The notes under the pieces were generated by a model that saw nothing but the letters and a program-made list of their open reading frames with translations, was not told the origin of the DNA and did not search any database. A DNA stretch of 64,000 nt from Lichenostomus cassidix (lineage: Eukaryota; Chordata; Aves; Passeriformes; Meliphagidae), in the NCBI GenBank assembly GCA_008360975.2, contig CM039182.1, forward strand, positions 18,572,324 through 18,636,323, given 5' to 3'. Shown piece by piece: positions 36,501-49,201 of this stretch (the stretch's first letter is position 1; each line of letters starts with the position of its first letter). A program made the translations under genes and the position numbers.

Positions 36501-39500
36501 AAGTTGGCTTGGGGTATCAGCATTTCGGAAGAGCCTTGTTTTCTGCAATGCAGTGCTTTCTGAAATAGGTTGGAATGCAAATGATTTTGCTATTAAATAT
36601 TTTTTCTAAAAATCCACAGTGAAAATAAATATTTCAGATGAAGGGTCCTAGCTGAATAAAACTGGCACCAGTCTGATTCTTCAAAGATTCTTCCAAAAGG
36701 AAAGGACTCTGTTTATTTTCCTTGTCCATAAATGTTGCACAGTCTTTGTGCAGTGAGATTCTCTGTAGAGACGACTAATCTTAAAAGACTGTAATGAGAG
36801 GGAGCAGATTTCCACATTCTATGTATGTGCAAAAATGGATAAGGGATAAGTTTTCTCTGTCTTAGGTTTTCTTGTAGGGACGTAATTACCTGACATATAG
36901 CAAAATTTGTAGGGCAGTGTGTCCTGTTTGGTTCTAACTTTACCTGGATATGAATGGCCTTCCTGGTTCTTCATGCTGTCTTGTTATCATCCTTGCATAT
37001 TTGGGGAATTTGTCTTTTTTTAACTATTAGATGCAATGGAGGGTGGAAGGATGGATGGTAAGCAGTCAAAAGGGAGCTTCTGAGCAGGAATCATTGACTC
37101 AGTGTGGTAAAAGGCTTTCACACCCACGAGTTAAAAGGCTTATGAGTTTTACAAGGGATAGTTATGGCCAGTGATGCAATCCAGATCCCCATGATAAAAT
37201 GCCATGCTCTGTGTTTCTGGTTTTGTTTCATATGTTGCTTTCTACTGGCCTCTGTATTCCAAGAAATATGTACAAATAATCCTGACTCTAAATATAAAAT
37301 AAGTGAAGTGTACATTTTTCATGTATTCAGAAAACCCAAATGGATGCAATGGCACTTGCTGTGGGTAACTGCTGATTTTTACCAAATAACCTTGTATTGT
37401 TGAACAGTGTGTTGCTGTCATACAAAAGGAACCCTAAAAAAATTGCAACCTTCATCTGAATTTCATATTTTTTCCCAAAATGCTGCTGTGGAAAAGAGAT
37501 TATCTGGGATGTGTATCACAGATTTATTATGCAAGCCACAAAAGAATAATTTTTCACTTTTTTTTTCGTTTACTTGTTTTTTTTCCCCCCAAATGTTTGT
37601 AATTTGTGCAATCAAAACAGAGGAAAAGAGTATCTCTTTCTCTGATCTTAATTCTTTCTTTGTAGTGAGTCAGGCACCACCCTGGAGAGTCACAATTGCT
37701 TAGATGAAAAATTTGTGTAGAATGCACATCATTTGTATAATTAATTCAGTGCATCTCTCCCAATTAATGAAAATGTTAATAATCTCATAATTATGTTCCT
37801 GTCTTTCTTTTTAAAGCATTCAAGAGTTTTTCTCCTATAATTCCTAGCAGCCAAATCATTCTGGAGTCACAGTTTGCTTTACAGGTGTCACTAAGTGACT
37901 GATCTGGAGCAGTCTGGAGTGATTCATATCACCTGCTCTGTGCTTTGATCAGTCTTTTTGGTTCATTTCTCTATAATGCACCTCTAAGGTCATAAACCAC
38001 TTGATATTTAAACAGCTAAGGATATATTTGCATGTCTTTTTATGACAATTCTGTCTGAAATTATTGTAAATACATTTTCCAGTGTAGGCAGAAATAATAT
38101 TTCATACAAACTGAGCCGTAGTACTTGAATAATGTAGTTGTGTAATATTTTTTTGAATAATGCATCTCTAGCACTTGTATAATTTTTTACAGTTTATAGT
38201 ACAACAGGAATCTCTTAGCTGATTAGAGTAGCTATGGTGATTGAAACATATAGAAGTGAAAGTGGAGCAACTATTCTTCTTACCTTGTAAAAAATTTAAC
38301 CAAAAGGAAAATCATCAGTCAGATTGCAGGTTGAGAAGATGCGGTTATATATTACCAAACTCACAGCAAGCTTTGTTTCCCTGCTTCCTGAAATAAATTT
38401 GTAAATGAGGTAGTTTATATCTTCACTCTGGGGCCCTAGAATTTTTAAAGAATCTGCAGGTTTTAATTTATAGTTCACTTTCCCTTACTGAAGACAGAAG
38501 CCTTTCTCCTATTTTTGTTCTCTGTTTCTAAAACGATAAATTCATCTGTGGATAAGAGCTTTCAGAAATATTCCTATCACTGACTAATTTAGTCACTGTC
38601 AGCCAAAATTTTGCCAGTAAAAAGAGGAGTGTTTAGAGCAGGATAGGGGAAACAAGTGTTAAACTTGCATTATAGGAAGTGTTTGAATGTTTCAAGTGGA
38701 ATCACTCTTTTCTAAGTTTAAATGTCTACAGTGGAAATGTGTGTTTGTTCCAAGTGGTCATTGGAGAGCAATGAACATTTCTGGGGTATTTTTTAGCTGA
38801 TCTGATTTAGATTTCTTAGGGTCTTCCCTTGCAATGAATTTCAATCCAAATATTGTTTCACACTGACTTAAAAAGGAAGCGAATGGAATGCTGTACGTTT
38901 GCATTGAATACATTTACACTCTGTGGCAGAAGTCCCACTCTACCTCACACATTTTACTTCTATTTTGAATTCCCATCCTGTTACATACTTCTGTGTTATC
39001 TTGCACAAACTATAACTTTAATCAAGCCAAGTAGTGGGAATACTTGTAATGTTTTAGGTAAGGCTGAACATGTAGCTAAAATACCAGGGTTGATTGTCCA
39101 GAGTGGTGGTCAGCCTTTTAAAAAATACTGCAGTTGAAAAGATATTTTCTCTAAGAGATTTTTTCAGAAACATAGCTGTATGTGTAGTATGTGTAAAATT
39201 GGCATTTAAACATTTGGGAAGCAAAGTGTAAGGCTTTGGTTGTTTATACCCATGGGCCATTAACCTTAGAATCAATAACACTGATTTCTCACAGGGTCTG
39301 CAAAACAAACTCAGCCTGTAGACTGCAACATAATAAGTGTCTTCCAAAGATTGGTAGATGTGAGCATTTTTAGGTAGAATATTCCCTTAACTGTGGCATC
39401 ATTTGAGGTGTTCATATTAGCTTCATAAAGCTTGGCAGACACTGTTGACTGCAACAATTTAATGAGCCAAAGAGTATTTAATTGTGGTCTACTGTCAAAG

Positions 39501-40892
39501 TGTGTGTGATGCAGTCTACACAAATTAATGGCCATACACCATCTTTGAATCAGTGCAATAGAGAATATCTGTGATAAGCAGAATATTAATGTCAAAACTT
39601 AGGTAAGGGAAAATATGGCAAAACCTGACTACATTTTCGATGGCTCTAAAAGTAAAAATTCTATACAATCCCTCTCCCCTAAACAGCACATTCTAATCTC
39701 TCCACCACATTTCAAAATGAAATGTTCAGGAAAAAAGTAATATAGATGCCTTACTGAATGTTATCAGATTTTGATAACACTGAATCCTATGGAAACTATT
39801 CCTACATTGTTGTAACGTGTCTGGTATGTAAAAGCATTGAGCTGTCTCTTGTCGAGGAGAAACATATTATTCTTGGAGAAGTAATCCTTAAGGTTTTGCT
39901 TTCTCAGGAAAATGAGAACGTTTCTGTCCAACTAATTAGAAGAGCTGTTTCATTTTTTATACTTTCCTACTTGTAGTAGATAGAGTTTCCTCAGCAGAAA
40001 AAAGAGGGATGTGCTAGGTAAGTATGACAAATGAAGTGCATATGGAATAAAAAGCAGAAAGGCAGAAATCAAAATGTTAAACAACCTGTCTAGAAAATGA
40101 AGAGACAAAATAAATATTTCATAAAATATGAGAAAACAAGTAACAAATGTGAGCAAACTGGAAAAAAAAAAGTTAAGTGAAAAAATACGTGACATAAAAA
40201 TTTATTGACCAAACTAAAGAAGTCTGAGATAGCATGAGAAACAAGTTCATAAGTTGCTGAGCCACAGCTTTACAACACTAACCAGTCAACAGATTTCTTG
40301 CTCATAGTCTTGAATGTGAAACTGATTTCCAATTTCATGTTAAATTATTCCAAGTTGTTTCATTAATTGAGATGTTGCTCTGATAATGTTTCCATCATTC
40401 AACTTGAATATACAGATTTCCCCAGAATGGTAATTTACTTGATTAAATTGCAGATAATACCAGAAAAAAAGCTATTAAGTAACTATTTATTAAATAGTAG
40501 CTTGAGCTGACAAGAATAAATCTGATTGTGTACGTTTTCCTTAAACCTGAGTGTCTGTATTTTCTGTCACTAATGACATTGAATTCAATTTTATATGAAG
40601 TACCCTCAGAAAAACCTCTTCAGTGACCTGAGTTCATGGGAGTAAAGATATTTTCTTTTGACCCCAGCCCTGTGCATCTGCATTTGCCCCATGACACAGG
40701 TTGTGGCTGGTTGCTTCATTCCAGGAATTCATTCTAGGTTGTTTTCCAAGTGCTCTTGTGAAGGAGGATTTCTGATGTGTGTGTGTGAGAGAGAAGCAGT
40801 ACCTTTGACTGGAGAGGTTGATAAAGGACTCCTGTCTAAGCACACACAACATTCAGTTTTAGGTTATTAACTGTGAGAAAATGTAGCTGTAT
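33535..40892. other. Intergenic, no supported gene; possible conserved element at 37.73-38.06 kb
   Basis: No exon, RNA gene or transposon was recognised. There is a 19-base A run at 35861-35879 and a short TG/AG simple repeat near 40775-40795. The stretch 37725-38060 has several TAATTA/ATTAAT motifs and an unworn texture that suggests a non-coding element under constraint. All open frames are under 100 codons and featureless. Confidence 0.5.
35861..35879. repeat. Poly(A) run, 19 bases
   Basis: This is the longest homopolymer in the window. It follows AAACATGGTAAGT with no recognisable retrocopy body, so I call it a simple repeat only. Confidence 0.95.
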
Positions 40893-41060
40893 CATTGCAT
40901 TACAGAGTAGTAATTTGGGCTGGAAGGGACCTCTGGAGCCATCCAGTCCAGTGCCTGGTTCAGCACAGGCCACACCTTCCTGTTCAAACCAGGCTGGGTG
41001 AAGGTGCTTTGGCTTTGCCCAACAGCCTTGGGACTAGGGCACTTTGGAGAGTCCAGGTCT
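40893..41060 (-). mobile_element. CR1 LINE 3' end, 5'-truncated
   Basis: On the + strand it begins CATTACAGAGTAGTAATTTGGGCTGGAAGGGACC, a worn version of the antisense CR1 terminus 'atagaatcatagaatgatttgggttggaagggacc'. It continues CATCCAGTCCAGTGCC. The match fades after about 100 bp, so the right boundary is approximate. 5' truncation is normal for CR1. Confidence 0.75.
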
Positions 41061-41614
41061 GTCCCCTCTTGCATCCAGGGTGGCTTTGACCCACAAATCT
41101 CCTTGTTGACAGGTCTACAATGACCAGGCTGTGGGTGACAGAGGCACAGGGTCACCCTCTTGCGTGAAAACTATAGTTTTATGCTATAGAAACATAGTGT
41201 GGAAACTATGCTGCTGGCAGAAAGGAATCAAGCTGCATATTTTGTGTGAGTGGATTAAACAGCTCCAGGAAGTACTGCCAGCTGTTGGAAAGTCAGCATA
41301 TACTCTTAAATCCCCTAAATGGGCAACTATGTGGCACTGACCTCCTGTTTCCCTGAACAGTTCTCTTAATATGGGAGTAAGTGTAGACCCACTGGGACCT
41401 TTTCCAGCTGTCAGTTTGCATGTGGCCATCTCATATTAGAAGTTGAAAAGTTTAGAGGTGTAGGTGTATTATTCTATGCCACATGACCTCATGGCTGGGC
41501 AATGGCCATGAACACATCTAGTTTGCTTACATACTGTCTTAGAGAAAGGTGGTGTGCATGAGAAGAAGCATGAGTCAGTCCTGGGGCTCACTCCTGGGTT
41601 TGTCCTGACTCTTG

Positions 41615-41628
41615 TCTCTCTCTCTCTC
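41615..41628. repeat. (TC)n microsatellite
   Basis: Seven uninterrupted TC units in non-coding DNA. Confidence 0.9.
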
Positions 41629-42789
41629 CTGAGTTGTTCCTACATTTTACATTAAATAGTTGGTTGTTAAACTACAGCAGTGGAAGCTGTGACCACTCAC
41701 ACAGGTGTGCTCGTCCAGGCTAAATGCCATAAACTCTGGGATACAAAGTCAAACTGGGCATCTGTGTGCTGAATGTGGAGTTGTTGTCTGTTTGGGCACA
41801 GACACTTATGTAGGCATGTCTCTGGCTCTCTGCTCTTAAGTATTTCCCCAATGCACTCCTGCCAGAGAAAGGGCACTCATGTACCTTCTATGCTCAGGAC
41901 TGTGGGTGTGTCTAGCATGGTGGTTGGCTTGTGCAAGACACAGCCTGCAGTGTCTAATCTTGTGGCTGGAAGACTACATGGCATTTCTGTAAGCCCTGAA
42001 GCTTGCCAGGATTTGGAACTTTAGGTTCTTAAAAAGTAAGGTGGATATATCTACATCTACATCTAATAACCAACAAAATCTGTTTCATTTTAAAGCATTT
42101 GTTAAGGCCCTTGCAAGTGGAAATGGTTGCCTAACTCTTTTTAGGATTTTACCTTTCAAAATCTTGGCTGGAGTCCCAAACATGTGAAGGAACAAACTGA
42201 GCCTTCTAAACATGGCAATCAGCCATTACTGGTTGCCGAGAGCCCCTGCGACAAAAGCAGTGCCAAGTCCTGAGCTGTGAAACAGTTCAGCTCAGTAGCA
42301 GTCATCACCTGCAGATGCTTGTTAACTCGTTGAATCCAATGTGATAATGAGAAATGCATTGGTCTTGACATTAAATACTTGTGCAGGCATCCAGAGAGAG
42401 GATGTTTAAGAAGTTTTGGGATCAGAAAACAGAGATGAGGGATGGAAGCTTGTGTTCTTTGTGCTCATTGCAAACTTCAGTGCAATATAAGGAACAGACA
42501 AGGTAACAGTTGGGTAACAGATGATAATGAGTCCATTTAGTATTACTGAGCTGTACAGGCTAAGAAAATGAATATTTTCAGAGAGATGTGGCTTCAAAAG
42601 AGTGTTGAAAAGTATCCCTTTTTGGCATGCAGGCAGCTAAGTTGTGCTGTTGAAACAGAAGTTTTTGTAATCCAGATCTAGCACTCTCCACTTAGGAATA
42701 TGTGAAGTGTGATGGTATCTATTCAAGACATTTTGATTTAAACCATCATCCAATCAACTGAGATGAAATGATAGAACAATGCTGCTGCA

Positions 42790-42827
42790 AAGTACTCAAT
42801 TAAGTTTTAAGTACTTAATTAAGGTTT
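42790..42827. repeat. 19 bp tandem duplication (two copies)
   Basis: AAGTACTCAATTAAGTTTT (42790-42808) abuts AAGTACTTAATTAAGGTTT (42809-42827), which differs at two positions. The second copy contains the palindrome CTTAATTAAG. Confidence 0.9.
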
Positions 42828-43049
42828 TTTTTCTCCAACAGAACATTTTTGCCTGAATTTTGTATTTCTTGAAGTCACAATGCCGTGTAGTTAAATCACC
42901 TTTGTGAATGAACAAAATAATTTAAGTAACTTCTGTCAGTGCAGGGTGATAACAATGAAAATTATACTTTGGGGAAGAGAGCTTTCATTTGTTCTAGAGT
43001 AATTAATTCTATAATGAATGAATATATAATCTTCATATAATCTATATGA

Positions 43050-43076
43050 TATATAGAATATTATATATTCTATATA
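43050..43076. repeat. AT-rich perfect inverted repeat, 12 bp arms
   Basis: TATATAGAATAT (43050-43061) and ATATTCTATATA (43065-43076) are exact reverse complements around a 3 nt loop. They lie in a wider run of ATATA motifs. Such AT palindromes can extrude as cruciforms and are mutation-prone. Confidence 0.95.
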
Positions 43077-46000
43077 ATCCTCATGTATAAACACATGTAT
43101 TAAGACTTCTGTGTCTAGTTTAAAAGGAACTGGAAAATATAGTAATTTTCCAATTTTCATGTTTAATGTTACCACAGTCAGGCAAAACTAGCCAGTACTG
43201 CACTATTTCTGCTTTTAGGAATGGTGAAAATCTTTGAAAATGTTTATTGTGAGATTTCCAAAGATCATGCCACAAAGAGTAATAAATCATATAAGATTTA
43301 CTGAAGAGATTTGTAATAGATATTACGTACTGGATTCACTCTCATCCACAGAAAATTGCATGCATGAGTAGAATTAATACACACTTATCTCTGAACACAG
43401 CCCTATGTGGCTGAAACCTACTTCTGATAAAATTTCTAACAGGAAGATTTTTGGCATTGACATTCTATAACTTTTCATGATACTTTCTCATTAGACACCC
43501 ATATACACATCCCTTTAATTTCTCTACTGTGCACCTAATGGCTTTATTTTTCAGATCTTCTATTTCCTTGTCCGAAAGACACAGCTGTAGCTTGTTAACA
43601 ACATCTTGGAAAGACATGGTTACTAAACACTATTTAGTCTGTCTAGTCTATCCTCATAGTATTGAATTTAATTGCTTTGGGTTTATATTAAGTAATTAAG
43701 CAAGAATTAAAATGATTTAAAATTTCATGCATTTTATGGATGTTCTATGAATTCACAAAACTATTATAGATACTGCATGTAATGTAGATACTAGATTTTA
43801 GATGCTGTGTAGCTGGATTGTTAGTACCAATAACATAATTTTTAGTACATATTTTCTGGAGGTGTTCATAATATGCTGTTAGTGTGCAAGCAGAAGAAGA
43901 AATGCAGCAGTTTCAGCTACAGGCCTTGAAAATCTCTCGGTCTCAGAATGTTGCTAACAAGCTGCAATCCTAACTGGTGGAAATAAAAAAGCATGTTTGA
44001 TATTTGGTGTGAGAGAGAATCCAAAGCTAACAGGCAATTTTTTGGCTTCTGTTCACATAGGTTCATACTCTGGCATTTCTGAATCACTTGGGATTTAAAC
44101 AAATCTCCACATGCAAACTAAAATTCCATTGGATCCATAAAGTTGTTTTTAAAATGTGTTTTCAAGTCCTTGAAGCTTTTGATCTGCATTCATGTGAAAT
44201 TTGAGCCAAGTTTGACATGTGGCCTCCAAACCCTTGGGTGAACATGAGCTTACATTCTGGAACGTGATAGCAGAGCTGTGGCTCTCGGAAAACTTGCTTG
44301 GGACTGTTTCACAACAGGTAAAGTTAAGCATGGCTTGAGGCCAAGGTGCACTGCAGTTGATTTCATCAACAAAGCGACAAATTCTTCTGAGTTTTTAGGG
44401 GAGTTTTTTTTTTTTTGATTTATTTATTTTGCTGTTTAAAGGAAGGCACTAAAACATTGGACTAAATGGGTTGTCTAAAAATAATCAAACTTATCAATTG
44501 TCTGAAATAAGAGTTGAATAGTCAGTGTTTGATCTACTTCAGTTTGGGACTGGATAAAGCTGTCATTCATATGCACTGATTGCTACCAACAGACAAGAAA
44601 AAAATGACATCACAGGAAAATAAAAAGGAGATTTAAAGAAAATGTGAAGGAAAGCATTTTCTTAACTGCACTGTAGCTATTCAGTCTACCTCCAAGCCCT
44701 CCTAATTCACCCTAAATCAAGCACTAAACATATGGTATGAGCAGATGGTTCATGCAGCTGCTCAGGCCTAGAATCCAGGTGGGTGTTTCTCTGCAGTTTT
44801 ATCTTTTTTTTTTTCAAAATTCTGTTCCAATTTTTAATGAAGTTTATGAGAATGCAGGAATAAAAAAATATCTTGGGTTAAGAATGCTGGGAATAGACAG
44901 TATCTTCATTTGGGGTTAACTTGTATTATGCCTGGGTGTTAGGCTCTGAACCTGAAATAGAGACCTTCAGGACACTTTTCTCAATGGGCATTTCAGCATT
45001 TGCTTAATATATATCCTGTATATGGGTGCTGAGATTCCTGTAGCAGCTCACCACCACACAAGAAGCAGCCCTAGATTTCCCTAAAAGAGAAGATACCAGT
45101 GAGGAGGGACTTCAAATAGAACAGGTGGCCAGTGGGAGTTACTGGAATCAGATAAAAGTTATTTTGAGAGTTTGTAAATAATAAGTGTTCATACCAAGAC
45201 TAAGCAATGCTTCCAGGTAGTATTTTTTTCCTTTATTGAGCAATAGACTGAGAAACACATGATCATACTGGATTGTTTTGTCCTTTCTCTGTTGTAGACT
45301 CTGTTCTATTCTCAGCCAGTAAATTACTCAATATAAATTGTGGATGTTAGGAGAACTTAGTATTGATATTTCCTGCATCATCACCCTAACTTGACTCTTG
45401 CCTTCTCTACAAGGCTCTCTTTCACATTTAGAAATGTATCAGAAGGAGACCTGCAATACTTCTCTCTCTAGATCCTCGTATCTTTCTCATGCCATTGGTA
45501 TTGTCTGTTTTATTACTCTTCCTTGGGTTAGGTGAAAGAGCCACTGGTGCTGTGCTGTCTGCAGGATGAGTCTCTCAGAGCTGGAACCAAGGTGCTCTGC
45601 TCACAGAGGATTGCAGCAGACCTGTCTGGAGGGATGCTGCATCCCAGTTCATTGAGACACTGTGGTTTTAGAGAGGTGGCTGGTTAAAGGCTTCAGAAAG
45701 TCAGTTAGATTAAATATAATTTCTGGTATCATCATTATAGAAATAAAGTTGCAGAGATTATGTTTTGTTCTTAATATTAAAGAATTGAAGTCCAAAAATT
45801 GCAGTCCTCAGGATTTCACCAATCAGCTGCTTAATTCTAGAGCTGTCTGAATAACATACACAAAGTCACAGGTAAAAATGTGTGATACAACCTGTTAAAC
45901 AACCATTTTCACCCTACTCTCTGGATTTGGGAATCTTGATCTAAGGAAAGTTTCTTCCAGAAAATGATGAGCCAAGCAGTTGATCTAATAACTTGGTGAA

Positions 46001-48999
46001 TGAAAGGGATCATTCTGCTTCTCCTTCCCTCACCTGCTCTATGTGCACCCTCCAAACTGTACCTTGCACTAGTTCTGGAGTTTGTCAAAGCATTGATTCA
46101 TTTCCCAGAATGTGGCAGATAACTAACCTAGCAATAAAACAAGTAATTTCCTGATTTCAGCTGATCACTGGGGGACTGTATAATTGTCAGAATTGGAAGA
46201 AAGGAGTGGAGAAGAGGAAGTGGGGGAGGATCAGGGCTATAGTTCACAGGAGTAGCTGCCAAGTAAATCTGAAGTTGGTTCAGCAGCCTCACTAAAGTTC
46301 ATCTTACAGAGATGATGCCTCATAGATGGATGGCATGAGGACCTGTGCCTTAGGAAAGTGGTTCTCTGTTACCTGACTTGGATTACTTCACACTTTGTTT
46401 TTAAAGATTTAATTCTGAGGTGCTTTTCTCCCTCTACTTATCTATTGTATATAGGACTGGGGATTTTAGCATTTAAGTTACTGTTAGGCAATGTGTTGCT
46501 CAACTATGCAGTTCTCAACTCCATCCCAGATCTGCATCTACCTTTCCTAGGGGGGTTGACATTGATATAATCTTTGGTCTTTTCTGGGGTAAAATTCATT
46601 TAGATTAAAATTCAATTCATGCTTTTCCTGTAGAAAAAGTACAGACAAAACAGAGGGAGAAAATTGCTTGGTATAAACTTAAAAAAAAAAATAGCTAAAA
46701 GCAATGAAGTTATACACCAGCTGATGTTCTTGTCTGTTTTATTTGATTTTTGGCTCAAACCATTCAGATTGGGATTTTTATTTGCCTGTGTTTAAACAGG
46801 CTTATCTCCACTGCAATTTTAAACATTTTTTTTTATTGAGAACTAAAGGAGGACCTCTAGATTCAGGCTTTTTAAAATTTAATGTAAGTCCTTTTAGATG
46901 AAATTGCTTCAAGATATGATTCCTTTCTGCTCTTCAGTAAAGTTTCATTAAGTGGCTCAATCCAAAATATTGGATGTATTTATCTCAGAGTAAGTGTTTT
47001 TATTACCCCCTTCAAAATAAAACACTTCTCTCAGAAAAAGATGAAAAGATTGCTTTCTACTGATATGACTAGAGTGTAATAATAATTGAGGCAACTCCTA
47101 GATTCTTTGTCAGGAATGGCATTTTGCTGCCTGGAAGGTTTCATGTAAATACATTGTCACTGCTGTAACAGAACCTCTCCCCAGTCAAACCTAGTTCATC
47201 AGGAACCAGGGGAAGATGCATTGTAGGAAATCCAAACCTGGATTTGGTAGTTATGAAAGAACTGAAAGATACAGGGAGGCACTTTAAGTGAAATGTTTTG
47301 CAGCAGAATAGTAAGATCCAGATTCTGTTGAGCATGTGAGACTGAAGATCATAAATGGTCTGCTAAATTAGAAAATAGAAGTTTTATTTTTTATTTTTAC
47401 AATAATATTGAAATTTGCCTTGGTGCAATATTGATCACAAAATTTTATCTCAAGTAAATATTGTCATTATTGGTTTATTTCTACTTACACTGCTTTTCTT
47501 TCTTTTTTGAGTTGAATTGACAGTTTTTCATTAATTTGTCTATGAAAATGTGGGTTAGACTAGGAATCTGCTGTTTGTAGGAGAAATTAGGGGCTTCTAT
47601 GTATTAAGCATTTGTGTATCCATGGTGAGATGAAAGGACACTAAAGTTACTTAGAATCTTATATCCCAAGAATTATTTTCTATTCTTTCTTGCTCAATTT
47701 CTAATTTGCATTTTAGGATTATTAAAGAGAACTTCTGGTGTAAGATTTATATATACTTTAATGTCTAACCTTGCATCTGAGATACATTCAGATTTTTTAT
47801 CTTTGTGCAGATTTGAGAAGAAAAACCCTTAAGTATTAGTTCAAAGGATCACACGTATGTCCATGTGATAGTGCTTTAAGTGTGTGTTGATGAAGCATCT
47901 ATGCATACTGAGTCTCAGGACAAAATATCTCAAAACATACCAATACTGAACATGAAATAAAAGCTTTCATCTCAAAAGTAAGTTCAATTATTTTTTAACT
48001 TTTTCGAGAACTTGGCTGACTTCTCCTCATTATATTTGCCTTTCTATATATCTGCTTTTGGACTATTTCCAAAGAACTAGAAGTATAAAATACAATACCT
48101 TCTCTCCTGAGATTTTCAGCCCAAGTTTTCTCACTTCAGAGTATAACAGGGTTCTGACTTGATTTTTTAAGATGAATAATAGTTTAGATGAGAAAAAATA
48201 TTGTGTGCCTATACAAACTGAATTTTAGCTTAGTTTAGGACACTAAACACATCTATTCATCCAGAGTATGGACAGAATATAAAGTGGTGAATGTACAAAA
48301 GCCTCAAGAATCAGTGATTCTAGGCACACCAGTGGATTTAGACTAGCTTTTTAATCTCTCAGCTCTGATTTAACAATAAAGAACAAAGAAACAATTATAT
48401 ATTAATTTTTAATTTTCTGTATGCTATTTAGTTACATTTTATATGTTAATACTGGTTTCAAAGCACTATGCAAAACTGCAGACCTTTTGGATTTACTCCC
48501 CAGAAATCAGTTATTGAGCTGAGGTGGTAGTGAATGGCTCAGCATTTTGGTTTTTTATGGTCAGTGAATGAGGTCTGATGAAACTTTGCAAATAGGAGTA
48601 CGTGACAAGAGGGTGCAGAGGACAGCCAGCATCAGTGCCAAAGCTTGGATGCTGCCATAAGCTTGCAGAAAGTCAATGCTTCCAAGTGCTGCTGTTGGCT
48701 ACAAAGGAATTTCTAATCCCATCTGATGTTCATCCAGAACCTTGCAGTACAATAACAAAGTACCCTTCTAGTAAAATTGCCTATCACCTTTGGGACAACA
48801 AAATGTAAACAAAATGATCTTAAAAATTATGGTTGAAGCCCATAGCATTTTAACGACTTGGCAGCTATCACAGTATTGCTTTACAAACAAACAGAAACCA
48901 ATACCAATGTGTCTCTTGGGAGGAAAGTAATTGTATAATGACTCAGATTAAGTCCCTTGCTTTTAATACAAATCTCAAGACTGCATAATGAGGTGTATT

Positions 49000-49201
49000 T
49001 AGAATCACAGAGTTGTTTAAGTTGGAAAAGGCCTCTTAGATCTTATAGTCCAACTGATAAACCAGGACTGCCAAGTCCACCACTAAACCTTGTCCCTAAG
49101 TGCAGGGCTGGTGACTCATCCACTTCCCTGGCAGCGTGATTCAATGCTTCACAGCAATTTCCATTAAGAATTTTTTCCTAATATCCAGTCTAACTCAAGC
49201 T
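49000..49201 (-). mobile_element. CR1 LINE 3' end, 5'-truncated, internal deletion
   Basis: The + strand begins TAGAATCACAGAGTTGTTTAAGTTGGAAAAGGCC and runs through GTCCAACTGATAAACC and TGCCAAGTCCACCACTAAACC. It ends at TTTTTTCCTAATATCCAGTCTAAC. This is the antisense of the standard avian CR1 3' region. The part between CCCTAAGTGC and GGTGACTC is shortened compared with the family pattern. It probably belongs to a similar CR1 subfamily to the copy at 28.7 kb, since the shared words are the same in reverse. Confidence 0.92.

Larger units (their letters stand above)
41061..48999. other. Intergenic, no supported gene
   Basis: No exon or RNA gene was recognised. The stretch holds a (TC)n tract (41615-41628), a 19 bp tandem duplication (42790-42827), an AT inverted repeat (43050-43076) and a T13-type run near 44405. 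The open frames of 60-90 codons have no domain signatures. Confidence 0.6.
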
